A stretch of 64,000 bases of DNA, from the NCBI RefSeq assembly GCF_049056525.1, contig NZ_JBHUPT010000002.1, positions 62,001 through 126,000 of the forward strand. The letters are read 5' to 3'. Position 1 is the stretch's first letter. Every line of letters begins with the position of its first letter. The notes under the pieces are model-generated. The model was not told where the DNA came from, searched no databases, and saw only the letters and a list, made by a program, of their open reading frames with translations. Position numbers and translations under genes: made by a program. Of this stretch, positions 50,186-60,912 are shown piece by piece. Source of the DNA: Leisingera coralii. GTDB lineage: Bacteria > Pseudomonadota > Alphaproteobacteria > Rhodobacterales > Rhodobacteraceae.

Positions 50186-50749
50186 TCAGGCAGCGAAGGC
50201 GCCGGCCAGGTCGCCGGGCAGGTCGAACTCCCGCAGCACCCGGGCGCGGGCGTCTGCCGACATCTTGCGGGCGGTCTTCTCGACGATGCGCTGCACCTTG
50301 TCGGCCGGATGCTTGGCGGCGAAGGGGGCGAAATACCACTTGAGGAAGACAAAGCAGATGATGTCCTCCAGCGCCTGCACCTGATCGTCGCGCTTGATGC
50401 CCTCCTTGCGCAGCATCCTGGCGGCGGCCTCCGTATCTTCGGCGCCATAGCCTGCGTCCTGCATCAGGGAGGTGACCACATCGGCGTGATGCACAGCCTC
50501 GGCCTTGCGCCAGGCGAGATAGCCGGCCCGGCCTTCGGGGAAGGCATCGCGGGCGAGCTTCCAGCGTTCCACATGCTGGCCGCGGGCGGCGATCTGCAGC
50601 ACCTCGGAGGCGTCCGGGAACAGGCGTTCCTGCTCCTGGCTCATCCGCTGGCCATAGAGCAGCGCGGCGGGCTGGCCGTCTTCCAGAGTGGGGTCCAAAG
50701 CGTTGGCGGCGTCGATCGCCTCCAGCACCTGGGTCAGTTGCGCGCTCAT
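50186..50749 (-). CDS. DUF4202 protein
   Basis: A 187-residue all-helical protein of DUF4202. It starts MSAQLTQVLEAIDAAN, with GAGGA six bases upstream. The conserved blocks RGQHVERWKLARDAFPEGRAG split by a Tyr-Leu turn, KAEAVHHADVV, and VQALEDIICFVFLKWYF carry His residues in an HD-like arrangement, suggesting a metal site (inference). Function is unknown. It lies 124 bases upstream of msrB on the same strand and could be co-transcribed with the methionine sulfoxide reductases. Confidence 0.85.
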   Translation of the reverse strand: MSAQLTQVLEAIDAANALDPTLEDGQPAALLYGQRMSQEQERLFPDASEVLQIAARGQHVERWKLARDAFPEGRAGYLAWRKAEAVHHADVVTSLMQDAGYGAEDTEAAARMLRKEGIKRDDQVQALEDIICFVFLKWYFAPFAAKHPADKVQRIVEKTARKMSADARARVLREFDLPGDLAGAFAA

Positions 50750-50849
50750 GCTGCGTCCTCCTGTTGGGGTCTTGAGGGTCAGGTTAAGCCGTAAGCGCGA
50801 GGGGTTGCAACGGGCCGCGGGTGCCGGGCCCAAGGGGCATGGACGGGCG

Positions 50850-51755
50850 TCAGCCCGGCTTTGCCGCGCGGGAGAGTTCCTTTTTGCGCCGGCCGGCCTG
50901 GCGGGCAAGCTGGACGGCCAGAATGCCGCCGGTGACGATGGCGACGCCCAGCAGGTCGAGCGGGCCCAGTTTTTCACCGAGCAGCACGCTGGCGATGGCC
51001 ACGCCGAACACCGGGTTCAGGAAGTGGAAGGTGGCGGCGCGCACCGGGCCGATGCGGTTCAGCAGCAGCACCCAGATGAAGGTGGCCATCAGCCCCGGCA
51101 CGATGGTGGTATAGGTGAAGGCCAGCGCCAGCGGCCAGGTGGGGTGCACGAAAATCTCCTCGGTCAGCGGCGCGGCCACGAACAGGATGGCGGAGCCGAC
51201 CAGCATCTGCAGCCCCACAACCATCATGAAATTGCCGCCTGAGGTGGCGCCGCGCAGGGCGAGGGTGGCGGCGGTGAGGGCCAGCACGCCAATGACGCAG
51301 AGGCCAACGCCCAGGAGGTCGACGCCGGCGCTGAGGCGGGTGCCCATGATCAGCGCGACGCCCAGGATGCCCGCCGCCAGCCCGGCATAGCCCAGCGGCC
51401 GCAGCCGCTCGCCGAACAGGGCCCAGCCCGCCAGCGCCACCAGCAGCGGCATGGTGGAGGCGATGATGGCCGCCAAAGACGCCTCGATCCATTGCATGGC
51501 GACGAAGTTCAGGCCGAGGTAGAGCGCATTCTGGCAGATGCCGAAAATGACCGTGGCCCGCCACTGGCCCGGCGTCAGCCGCCAAGTCTGCCCCATGGCC
51601 CGGGCAATGGCCACACCGATCAGGCCGGAGATCAGGAAGCGGACCGCCAGCGAGAACAGCGGCGAGGCGTCCTGGACAATGATCCGGGCCGAGGTGAAGG
51701 CGGAGGACCACATCAGGGCAAAGGCCAGCCCCATGGCAATAGCGCGCGCATCCAT
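50850..51755 (-). CDS. EamA-family (DMT) transporter
   Basis: A 301-residue drug/metabolite transporter with about ten membrane segments arranged as two EamA repeats, each ending in a glycine-rich helix (LAGWALFGERLRPLGYAGL and ASVLLGEKLGPLDLLGVA). Members export amino acids, nucleotides or other small metabolites; the substrate cannot be predicted. The start MDARAIAMG has AGGA seven bases upstream; the longer open frame is not conserved. The tail is basic (GRRKKELSRA). Confidence 0.92.
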   Translation of the reverse strand: MDARAIAMGLAFALMWSSAFTSARIIVQDASPLFSLAVRFLISGLIGVAIARAMGQTWRLTPGQWRATVIFGICQNALYLGLNFVAMQWIEASLAAIIASTMPLLVALAGWALFGERLRPLGYAGLAAGILGVALIMGTRLSAGVDLLGVGLCVIGVLALTAATLALRGATSGGNFMMVVGLQMLVGSAILFVAAPLTEEIFVHPTWPLALAFTYTTIVPGLMATFIWVLLLNRIGPVRAATFHFLNPVFGVAIASVLLGEKLGPLDLLGVAIVTGGILAVQLARQAGRRKKELSRAAKPG

Positions 51756-51826
51756 CGTGAGTTCCTTTCTCCCGCGGCGGACCTTCGGGGAAATGCGGCA
51801 AGAGATCAAGCGGCGCGGCGCCGGGA

Positions 51827-52450
51827 TCAGCTGAGCCGCGCCATCAGAAGCTGCCAGCTGGCAGCGCCGAAGGCGGCGGCAAACAGGGCTTCGAACCCGC
51901 GGCGCAGGCGGAGGTAGATGCGGCTGGCGGTGCTGCTGGAGAACAGCAGCGCGTAGCCGTGGAAGATCAGGGTGCTTTGCACCGCGATGGCGGCGATCAC
52001 CACCAGCAAGGCCGAAGGTTCCGTGCCGGGCGGGATGCCGATGGCGTAGAGCGCGCCGAAGAACAGAATGGCCTTGGGGTTGGTCAGATGAAGCGCCAGC
52101 CCCTTGGCATAGGCGGCGCGCAGCGACGGTGCGGCCGAGGGGCGCAGTTCCGGGGCGCCGGAGCGCAGTGCGGAGCGGACCGAGCGCAGGGCCAGATACA
52201 TCAGGTAGACCGCAGCGAGATAGCGGACCACTTCGAACATCCAGGCATTGGCCAGCATCACGGCCCCGAGGCCGAAGGCGGCGGAGACAGACCAGATCAG
52301 CGAGCCGCTGCTGACTCCGGCGGCCAGTGCCAGCCCGGCGGCGCGGCCGCGCTGCATGGAGGTGCCGGCAATGGTCAGCGTTGCAGGTCCGGGGCTGGCG
52401 CCGGCCAGCAGTGCAGCACCCAGGATCAGAAGCAGATTGACGTTTTCCAT
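51827..52450 (-). CDS. LysE-family amino-acid exporter
   Basis: A 207-residue LysE/RhtB-type exporter with about six membrane segments. The family signature GASPGPATLTIAGTSMQRG lies near residue 17, and the AKGLALHLTNPKAILFFGAL motif lies in the middle. Export of a neutral or basic amino acid or a homoserine-lactone-like compound is typical of the family; the substrate is unknown. It is followed on the same strand by the EamA exporter, 71 bases downstream. Confidence 0.93.
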   Translation of the reverse strand: MENVNLLLILGAALLAGASPGPATLTIAGTSMQRGRAAGLALAAGVSSGSLIWSVSAAFGLGAVMLANAWMFEVVRYLAAVYLMYLALRSVRSALRSGAPELRPSAAPSLRAAYAKGLALHLTNPKAILFFGALYAIGIPPGTEPSALLVVIAAIAVQSTLIFHGYALLFSSSTASRIYLRLRRGFEALFAAAFGAASWQLLMARLS

Positions 52451-52560
52451 GCTGCGGCTCCCTTGCGGTTTGGTGGCAGGGTGCGCCTCTGGACGGGCGT
52501 TTGAAATCAGGAACACTGCGGCGGCGGACGAACCGTCAGCCGGAGCGGGCGGCCGATGCA

Positions 52561-52590
52561 AAAGAAAAGGGCCGCCCGCGGGGGCAGCCC
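52561..52590 (-). terminator. Intrinsic terminator of the HU gene
   Basis: Nine-base arms (52569-52577 and 52582-52590, one U-G pair on the transcribed strand) are followed in the minus direction by a T-rich tract (52568-52561). Confidence 0.8.
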
Positions 52591-52616
52591 TGAAACCGTC
52601 CGGAAGTTGTCCGGGA

Positions 52617-52904
52617 TCAGCCGTTAACGCTGTCTTTCAGCGCTTTGGCGATGGTCATCTTGACCACCTTGTCGGCTTCCTTGGTGAATTTCTCACCGGT
52701 GGCCGGGTTGCGCACTTCGCGCTCGGGGCGCTCACGGCAGTAGATCTTGCCGACGCCCGGCAGGGTCACGGCACCGCCGCCCGACACTTCGCGGGTGATC
52801 AGCGAGCAGACCGCTTCCAGCGCAGAACCTGCAGTTTTCTTGTCACTGCCCATTTCCTCGGCCAGTGCGGCTACAAGCTGGGTTTTGGTCATCGGTTTGG
52901 ACAT
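52617..52904 (-). CDS. hup: HU-type DNA-binding protein
   Basis: HU bends and compacts DNA as a dimer. The 95-residue protein has the dimer helices TKTQLVAALAEEMGSDKKTA and the beta-arm with RNPATGEKF, whose proline intercalates in DNA. The segment LPGVGKIYCRER replaces the more usual GFGTF arm base, a variant seen in alphaproteobacterial HU. The gene has its own promoter and terminator, fitting high expression as a single unit. Confidence 0.95.
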   Translation of the reverse strand: MSKPMTKTQLVAALAEEMGSDKKTAGSALEAVCSLITREVSGGGAVTLPGVGKIYCRERPEREVRNPATGEKFTKEADKVVKMTIAKALKDSVNG

Positions 52905-52950
52905 TCTTCGTCTCCTTAAAGCTGCCCGAACTGTGGGGCCTCATCGCGAG

Positions 52951-52980
52951 ACATTATCGTTATGTTGTATGGTAACACAA
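52951..52980 (-). promoter_or_regulatory. Promoter of the HU gene
   Basis: On the minus strand TTGTGT (52975-52980) and TAATGT (52951-52956) are 18 bases apart. A CACAA/TTGTG inverted repeat (52976-52989) overlaps the -35 box and could be an operator. Confidence 0.45.
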
Positions 52981-53044
52981 CTTCTTGTGTGCCCGACATA
53001 AGGGAAAACAGGCATTTTTTCCCGGAAAACAGCGAAAATCAGCC

Positions 53045-54507
53045 TTACAGGAAGGCGGTTTCGTCGAACGAGCGCAATTTCCGGCTGTGCAACCGCTCCA
53101 GAGGCATGCCGCGCAAACGCTCCATTGCTCTTATGCCGATTTGCAGGTGGCGTGCAACCTGGGTCCGGTAAAAGTCCGACGCCATGCCCGGCAGCTTCAG
53201 CTCGCCGTGCAGCGGCTTGTCGGAGACGCAGAGCAGCGTGCCGTAGGGCACCCGGAAGCGGTAGCCGTTGGCGGCGATGGTGGCGCTTTCCATGTCCAGC
53301 GCGATGGCGCGGGACTGGGACAGGCGCTGCACCGGGCCGGACTGGTCCCTGAGTTCCCAGTTGCGGTTGTCGATGGTGGCGACAGTGCCGGTGCGCATGA
53401 TCCGCTTGAGGTCGAAGCCCTCGTATTCGGTGATCTCCGCCACCGCTTCCTCCAGCGCGACCTGGATTTCCGCCAGCGCCGGGATCGGCGTCCAGATCGG
53501 GAGGTCGTCGTCCAGCACGTGATCCTCGCGCAGGTAGCCGTGGGCGAGGACGAAGTCCCCCAGCGCCTGGGTGTTCCGCAGCCCCGCGCAATGGCCGACC
53601 ATCAGCCAGGCATGCGGGCGCAGCACCGCGATGTGGTCGGTGGCGGTCTTGGCGTTGGAGGGGCCGACACCGATGTTGACCAGGGTGACGCCGTTCCCGT
53701 CTTCCCGCTTCAGGTGGTAGGTGGGCATCTGCGGCAGCTTGGCGATTTCCGGGATTTCTCCCGAAGGATCGGTGATCTCGTGATCGCCGGTGCTGACAAA
53801 GCTGGTGTAGCCGGAGGCGGGGTCCGCCAGCTGGGCGCGGGCGTAGGCCTCGAACTCGGCCACGTAGAACTGGTAGTTGGTGAACAGCACGTGGTTCTGG
53901 AAGTGCTCGGCGCTGGTGGCGGTGTAATGGCTGAGCCGGGCCAGGGAGTAGTCGATGCGCTGGGCGGTGAACAGCGACAGCGGGCCGGTGCCGTTGGCGG
54001 GCTGATGGGTGCCGTTGACGATGTCGTCATTGGTGGTCGACAGGTCCGGCACGTCGAAGACGTCGCGCAGGGTGAACCCGGCGGCGCCGTCCTGGGGCAC
54101 CGTCAGATCCAGGCGCGAGGCGACCGCAAAATGCACCGGGATCGGGGTGTCCGACACCCCGATGATCACCGGCTGGCCGTGGTTGCGGATCAGCAGGCCG
54201 ATCTGCTGGATCAGGTAATTGCGGAACAGGTCCGGCCGCGTCACCGTGGTGGCATAAGTGCCGGGCGCGGAGACATGGCCGAAGCTGAGGCGGCTGTCCA
54301 CCTGGGCGAAGGTCAGGGTGGAGAAGCGGATTTCCGGGTAATAGGCCCGGATGCGCTGGTTGTCCGGCGCGCCGTCGGCCATCGCCCGGGAGAATTCCTC
54401 GCAGATGAAGCCGGTGGCCTGCCGGTAGAGCAGTTCCAGCCGGTCGACGGCCTCTGTCGCGTCGTTGAAGCTTTCGGTCGGCGGGTGGCCGGGGTGTTTT
54501 GTTGTTA

Positions 54508-54511
<4 letters not shown>
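53045..54511 (-). CDS. amn: AMP nucleosidase
   Basis: Amn splits AMP into adenine and ribose 5-phosphate, a purine salvage and adenylate control step. The 488-residue length matches the family. The N-terminal regulatory domain includes ELLYRQATGFICEEFSRAM. The phosphorylase-like catalytic half includes NIGVGPSNAKTATDHIAVLRP, split by a turn, then SRAIALDMESATIAANGYRF and CVSDKPLHGELKLPGMAS. It overlaps the end of ade (ATGA), whose product uses its adenine. Confidence 0.94.
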
Positions 54512-56310
<1,799 letters not shown>

Positions 56311-56451
56311 AATCCAATTGTTCCGATTGCGGGCGGGAAGGCAAGCGGATTGCTTGCATTGCCATCAAAGCTTCATGCAGGAGGTGGAAAGGCGCCGAAG
56401 GCTGACGCATTTGGCATTGCCGCAGGGCGGCGGCTGGGGAAGACTGCGGGC

Positions 56452-56874
56452 ATGGATTATGAACAGACAGACGCGGACAGTTTCGGCCGCTCCCTGCGCG
56501 GGATCGGTCTTAATCTTCTGGTGCGGGATGTTCCGGCTGAGGTTGCCTTTTTAGAGACTGTTTTTGCCATGAAAGGCCATCAGGTGAGCAAGGATTTTGC
56601 CATTGTCACCTATGGCGGGCAGGTGTTTCAGCTGCACAGGGACGGCACCTATGCGGAAAACCCGCTGCTGGGTCTGCTGCCGGAAAACCCGCCGCGCGGG
56701 GCCGGGATAGAGATCCGCCTTTACGACACCGATCCGGATGAGGCTGTGGCCCGGGCGGAAGCCGCGGGGTTCACCATTCTTCAGCCGCCAACGGACAAGC
56801 CGCACGGCCTGCGCGAGGCCTATATCCTGTGTGAAAACGGCTATGCCTGGGTGCCCAGCCACCCCAAGGGGTAA
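56452..56874 (+). CDS. VOC-superfamily (glyoxalase-like) protein
   Basis: A 140-residue single VOC-fold protein. GIGLNLLVRDVPAEVAFLE opens the first beta-alpha-beta unit, and GIEIRLYDTDPDEAVARAEA with GLREAYILCENGYAWVPSHP closes the second. The Glu in REAYI and an acid in the first strand are candidate metal ligands. The substrate is unknown. The start at MDYEQTDADS is chosen over upstream open sequence; its ribosome site is weak. It is followed by a membrane-protein gene in the same direction. Confidence 0.82.
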   Translation: MDYEQTDADSFGRSLRGIGLNLLVRDVPAEVAFLETVFAMKGHQVSKDFAIVTYGGQVFQLHRDGTYAENPLLGLLPENPPRGAGIEIRLYDTDPDEAVARAEAAGFTILQPPTDKPHGLREAYILCENGYAWVPSHPKG

Positions 56875-56957
56875 GCGGCAGGAATTCCTCCCCTTTCGCC
56901 TTGACGACAGCCGGTCCATGCTGCGCTGAACTGTTTGGATGCCGCGAGGGACCGCTG

Positions 56958-58148
56958 ATGCACGCCATTGCCGACACAAATGCGCTGGTCGAGGAGGGGG
57001 TTCTGACCCCGGACCAGGCCCGCATCCTCGAGACGCGCTCGCGCGAGGTGATGGTGTCGCTGGCGGTGAATGCGATCCTGTGCTTCGGGATCATCGCCGC
57101 CACTGCCGGGTTCATCTTCTGGCTGGCCGATCCGCTGGCGGTGGCTGTCACGGGCATCCTGATGCTGGGCGGCGGGCTGGCGGTTCTGGCGCGCGGCGGC
57201 GAGATGCTGCGCATGTTCGGCAACTCCGCCACACTGATCGGCGCGGGGATGCTGATGGGCGGCGCCGGGATCGAGCTGGTGGACAAATACGAGGACATCG
57301 CCGGCTGGGTGATGCTGCCCGCCGGCGCGCTGGTGGCGCTGATCTGCACCTGGCGCTGGCGGCACGGGGCCTGGTCCGCGGGGTTTGTGCTGGGCGCGAT
57401 CCTGCTGATGGGGCTGGCGATGCATCTGGCAGGGATCGAATTGCTGCTGCAGCAATACGGCATCGGCTCACCGCTGCGGAATCTGGCGCTGCTCTACTAT
57501 GCCGGGGCGCTGGCGCTGGCCGGCTGGCAGGTGGACGTGCGTTTTGTCACCGCGCTGGCGATTGCGCCTTTTGCGCAGATGCTGGAGACCGGCACCAGCT
57601 ATTTCCACGCGGCCTATGTGTTCTATTCGCCGGAATCCACGCTGACGATCCTGCAGATGGTGCTGCTGATCGTGCTCTGTGTCTGGGGTGCGGCCCGGCT
57701 GGCAGATCGCGACGCCCGGCACCTGCGCATCCTGGCGGTTTTGGGGTTTGTAGTCGCCAACCTCTGCGCGCTGGTCGGCTCTCTGTGGGGGGACGTGGTG
57801 GGTGAAACCGTCTGGGGACCGGGCCGGTACAGCGACGGTTATGAGGACTGGGAGAGCTACTCCGCCGCGCGCGACGCCTTCCGCGACAGTGCGCTGTTCA
57901 TCTCCGAAGGCGTGTATTCGGTGCTTTGGGCGGCGGTGCTGGCGGCGGTGATTTTCTGGGCGGCGCAGCGGCACCAGCGCGGGCTGTTCAACGCGGCGCT
58001 GACCTTTGCCGCGATCCACGCCTATACGCAGATGTTCGAATCCTTCGCGGATGAGCCGCTGGCCTATGTGATCGGCGGTCTGGCGGCGATCCCGCTGGCC
58101 TGGGGGCTGTGGCAGCTGAACCAGTGGATGGCGGCCAGACAGGTCTGA
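56958..58148 (+). CDS. DUF2157-like polytopic membrane protein
   Basis: A 396-residue protein with about twelve hydrophobic segments in paired hairpins from residue 33 to the C-terminus, preceded by a short cytoplasmic start ALVEEGVLTPDQARILETR that resembles the DUF2157 N-terminal motif. One large polar loop near residues 290-315 (ETVWGPGRYSDGYEDWESYS) faces out and is rich in Tyr, Trp and acids. No transporter signature was recognised and function is unknown. It follows the VOC gene by 83 bases. Confidence 0.75.
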   Translation: MHAIADTNALVEEGVLTPDQARILETRSREVMVSLAVNAILCFGIIAATAGFIFWLADPLAVAVTGILMLGGGLAVLARGGEMLRMFGNSATLIGAGMLMGGAGIELVDKYEDIAGWVMLPAGALVALICTWRWRHGAWSAGFVLGAILLMGLAMHLAGIELLLQQYGIGSPLRNLALLYYAGALALAGWQVDVRFVTALAIAPFAQMLETGTSYFHAAYVFYSPESTLTILQMVLLIVLCVWGAARLADRDARHLRILAVLGFVVANLCALVGSLWGDVVGETVWGPGRYSDGYEDWESYSAARDAFRDSALFISEGVYSVLWAAVLAAVIFWAAQRHQRGLFNAALTFAAIHAYTQMFESFADEPLAYVIGGLAAIPLAWGLWQLNQWMAARQV

Positions 58149-58159
58149 GCTTCAGTGGC

Positions 58160-58205
58160 GGTGGGCGGAATCGCCCACCCTACGTAGTGTGGGCAATTTG
58201 CCCAC
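58160..58205. repeat. REP-like double hairpin between convergent genes
   Basis: Hairpin 1 has eight-base arms (58160-58167 and 58172-58179). Hairpin 2 has six-base arms GTGGGC and GCCCAC (58189-58194 and 58200-58205). The GTGGGC...GCCCAC with ACCCTACG pattern resembles a repetitive extragenic palindrome common in proteobacteria. It spans the end of the GlxA-type gene. Confidence 0.65.
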
Positions 58206-59139
58206 CGCTGCGCAAAGTTCTGGGCGTTACACCAAACTCTGCCTTGAAGGCCCGGGTCAGCGCGCTGGGGTCGTCATAGCCGCAGCGCAGGGCAATCTCC
58301 GAGACGCTCAAAATAGTCTCTAACACCAGCTTTCTGGCCTGTATCAGCCGCAGCCGCCGGTAGACGGCCTGTGGCGTCGCCCCCAGTTCGGCCTTCATCC
58401 GGGCCTCCAGATCCTTCTGGCTGCGACCTGCTTTCCTGGCCACGGCAGCAATCGGCAAGGGCGCTTCCAAGTTGGCCTGCATCACCGCAACCGCACGGGC
58501 CACGGATTTGCCGCGCACCAGGATCGGGTCCTGGGTCTCGGTTGCTTCCGGCGCCATGAACAGTGTCGCCACCTCCAGCCGCAGCGCTGCCCCGTGCTGC
58601 TCACCGATCAGTTCCATCATGGTGTCAAAGGCCGCCAGCGCGCCGGTGCAGGTGATGCGGTCTCCGTCCCACACCTGGCGGGCGCGTTCCGTCTGAACCT
58701 CGGGGAAAGCCTCGGTGAAACGGCTCAATTCCTCCCAGTGGATGGTGGCGCGCTTGCCGTCCAGCAGACCGGCCTGCGCCAGAAGCCAGGCGCCTGTGTC
58801 AAATCCCGCCAGCACCTTGAAGCGCCGCGCGGCGGACTTCAGCGCCCGGGCGGTGGTCACGGTGGCATGGCGCAGGAAGTCATAGGACGGCATCGCGATC
58901 AGCAGATCGCCGCTGCAATCACCCAGCTTCCCATGCGCCCGCACCTCCATCCCCGAGGAGGACACCGCCGGTTTGCCATCCAGCGTCAGGAACCGCCAGG
59001 CATAGACCTGCCGCCCGGCGAAAGTGTTGGCGGCGCGCAGCGGCTCCACCGTGTTGGCGAGGCAATGGGCCGAAAACGCGTCAAACAGCAGCACATCCAA
59101 TTGCTGCACTGCAGCGGTATCTTTTGTCCAGCTTCGCAT
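58180..59139 (-). CDS. GlxA-family AraC-type transcriptional regulator
   Basis: A 319-residue regulator with an N-terminal DJ-1/PfpI-like domain (VLLFDAFSAHCLANTVEPL, and FDTGAWLLAQAGLLDGKRATIHWE) and a C-terminal AraC helix-turn-helix (LSVSEIALRCGYDDPSALTR, FKAEFGVTP). CdhR, which controls carnitine use in Pseudomonas, has this architecture. Its divergent placement 80 bases from an acyl-CoA dehydrogenase in a cluster with caiD makes a carnitine-type inducer a reasonable guess (inference). Its 3' end covers part of a REP-like repeat. Confidence 0.88.
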   Translation of the reverse strand: MRSWTKDTAAVQQLDVLLFDAFSAHCLANTVEPLRAANTFAGRQVYAWRFLTLDGKPAVSSSGMEVRAHGKLGDCSGDLLIAMPSYDFLRHATVTTARALKSAARRFKVLAGFDTGAWLLAQAGLLDGKRATIHWEELSRFTEAFPEVQTERARQVWDGDRITCTGALAAFDTMMELIGEQHGAALRLEVATLFMAPEATETQDPILVRGKSVARAVAVMQANLEAPLPIAAVARKAGRSQKDLEARMKAELGATPQAVYRRLRLIQARKLVLETILSVSEIALRCGYDDPSALTRAFKAEFGVTPRTLRSGGQIAHTT

Positions 59140-59219
59140 GATTCTGTCTATCTCTGCATGATGGGTGCCGGCAAGCGGCGTAATCTGATCAGCAACAGAT
59201 TTGCCGAAGGAAGACCGCC

Positions 59220-60383
59220 ATGCAGTTCGGGATGACCGAAGAACAGTCGATGATCGTTGAGACCACCCGCGCCTTTGTGGAAAAGGAGCTCTATCCGCAT
59301 GAGGCGGAGATCGAACGCACCGGCCATCTGGACATGGATGTGATCCGCGATGTGCAGAAAAAGGCGATGGAAGCGGGTCTTTATGCCGCCAACATGCCCG
59401 AGGAAGTGGGCGGTGCCGGCCTCGATACCCTGACCTGGCTGATGTACGAAAAGGAACTGGGCCGCGCCAACTATGCGCTGCACTGGACCGGCGTGGCGCG
59501 GCCGTCGAACATCCTGCTGGCGGGCACCGAGGAACAGAAGGAGAAATACCTGTTCCCCTGCATGAAGGGCGAGAAATGGGATTGCCTGGCGATGACCGAG
59601 CCGGATGCGGGTTCTGATCTGCGCGGCATGAAGGCGACCGCGCGCAAGGACGGTGACGACTGGATCCTGAACGGCACCAAGCATTTCATCAGCCACGCGG
59701 ACATTGCCGATTTTGCCATCTGCTTCATGGCGACCGGGGTCGAGGACACACCGCGCGGGCCGAAGAAGAAGATCACCGCCTTCTTTGTCGACAAGGGCAC
59801 GCCGGGTTTCGAAGTGCGTGACGGCTACGGCAACGTCAGCCACCGCGGCTACACCAACGCGGTGCTGGAATTCGACGACTGCCGCCTGCCCTCCTCGGCC
59901 ATTCTGGGCGAGGTCGACAAGGGGTTCGAGGTTGCCAACACCTGGCTGGGCGCCACCCGCCTGCAAGTGGCCGCCACCTGCCTGGGCCGCGCAGAGCGCG
60001 CGCTGCAGCACTCGATCGAATACGCCGCCGAGCGCAAACAGTTCGGCCAGCAGATCGGCAAGTTCCAGGGCATCTCCTTCAAGCTGGCCGACATGGCGCT
60101 GGAGCTGAAGGCGGCGAACCTCTTGACCTGGGAAGCCGGCTGGAAGTTCGACCAGGGCACCGTCACCGAGAGCGACATGTCGATGGCCAAGCTGAAGGCC
60201 ACCGAGATGCTGGCCTTTGTCGCGGACGAGGCGATCCAGATCCACGGCGGCATGGGCCTGATGGACGAGCTGCCGCTGGAGCGCATCTGGCGCGACGCGC
60301 GGGTGGAGCGTATCTGGGAAGGCACCAGTGAAATCCAGCGGCACATCATCAGCCGCGAGATGCTGCGCGCCGTCGGAGGCTGA
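59220..60383 (+). CDS. Acyl-CoA dehydrogenase
   Basis: A 387-residue FAD-dependent acyl-CoA dehydrogenase that introduces an alpha-beta double bond. The motifs are LAMTEPDAGSDLRGM (FAD/substrate region), KHFISHADIADFAI, ERKQFGQQIGKFQG, and QIHGGMGLMDELPLERIWRD with IWEGTSEIQRHII at the C-terminus. In this cluster gamma-butyrobetainyl-CoA dehydrogenase would fit, but general short-chain acyl-CoA use cannot be excluded. It starts 80 bases from the divergent regulator and is followed by a SelW-like gene after three bases. Confidence 0.9.
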   Translation: MQFGMTEEQSMIVETTRAFVEKELYPHEAEIERTGHLDMDVIRDVQKKAMEAGLYAANMPEEVGGAGLDTLTWLMYEKELGRANYALHWTGVARPSNILLAGTEEQKEKYLFPCMKGEKWDCLAMTEPDAGSDLRGMKATARKDGDDWILNGTKHFISHADIADFAICFMATGVEDTPRGPKKKITAFFVDKGTPGFEVRDGYGNVSHRGYTNAVLEFDDCRLPSSAILGEVDKGFEVANTWLGATRLQVAATCLGRAERALQHSIEYAAERKQFGQQIGKFQGISFKLADMALELKAANLLTWEAGWKFDQGTVTESDMSMAKLKATEMLAFVADEAIQIHGGMGLMDELPLERIWRDARVERIWEGTSEIQRHIISREMLRAVGG

Positions 60384-60386
60384 TCC

Positions 60387-60683
60387 ATGACCCAGACCGG
60401 GAAACCAATTGTTACCATTACCTACTGCACCGGCTGCAACTGGCTGCTGCGGGCGGGCTGGATGGCGCAGGAGCTGCTGCAGACTTTCCAGGACCAATTG
60501 GGCGGGGTGACACTGGTTCCCGGAGATTTGGGCGGGATCTTTGAGATCCATGTTGACAAGGAGCTGGTCTGGGAACGCAAACGGGACGGCGGCTTTCCGG
60601 ATGTGAAAGAGCTGAAGACCCGCGTGCGAGACCGGATTGACCCGGACCGGGATCTGGGCCATCTCGACCGGCCGGCACCTTGA
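60387..60683 (+). CDS. SelT/SelW/SelH-family protein (cysteine form)
   Basis: A 98-residue thioredoxin-like protein of the Rdx family. The redox motif is TYCTGCNWLLRAGWMAQELL with Cys14 and Cys17, where animal members have selenocysteine at the second position. The conserved GGIFEIHVDKELVWERKRDGGFP segment, broken here into strand and loop, follows. Function is unknown; a redox partner is inferred from the CxxC. It starts four bases after the acyl-CoA dehydrogenase stop and must share its transcript. Confidence 0.9.
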   Translation: MTQTGKPIVTITYCTGCNWLLRAGWMAQELLQTFQDQLGGVTLVPGDLGGIFEIHVDKELVWERKRDGGFPDVKELKTRVRDRIDPDRDLGHLDRPAP

Positions 60684-60729
60684 AACCCAGCAGTTTTTTC
60701 GCCTTCGGCGAGGAGTGAGCAGCGTCCCG

Positions 60730-60850
60730 GAATTGGTCCGGGGGACCAATTCAGCTGGGAACGGGCGGAGCCCAAATTGACACATGAACCAAGCCTGCGG
60801 CAATTTGGGCTCCGCCCGTTCAGGGCTAAAACTGTCCCCCGGACAGTTTT
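60730..60850. repeat. Three consecutive perfect hairpins before the acyl-CoA synthetase gene
   Basis: Hairpin A spans 60730-60752 (ten-base arms). Hairpin B has 21-base perfect arms (60759-60779 and 60801-60821) around a 21-base loop. Hairpin C spans 60828-60850 (ten-base arms). Eighteen bases of arm B recur at 63938-63955, so this is a dispersed repeat and not only a local structure. Confidence 0.85.
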
Positions 60851-60912
60851 CAAGACGCCCTTCACTCCCCGCCGGAGGCTCCCGAACTCTCAACCAGCGG
60901 AACCGCCAGAAA

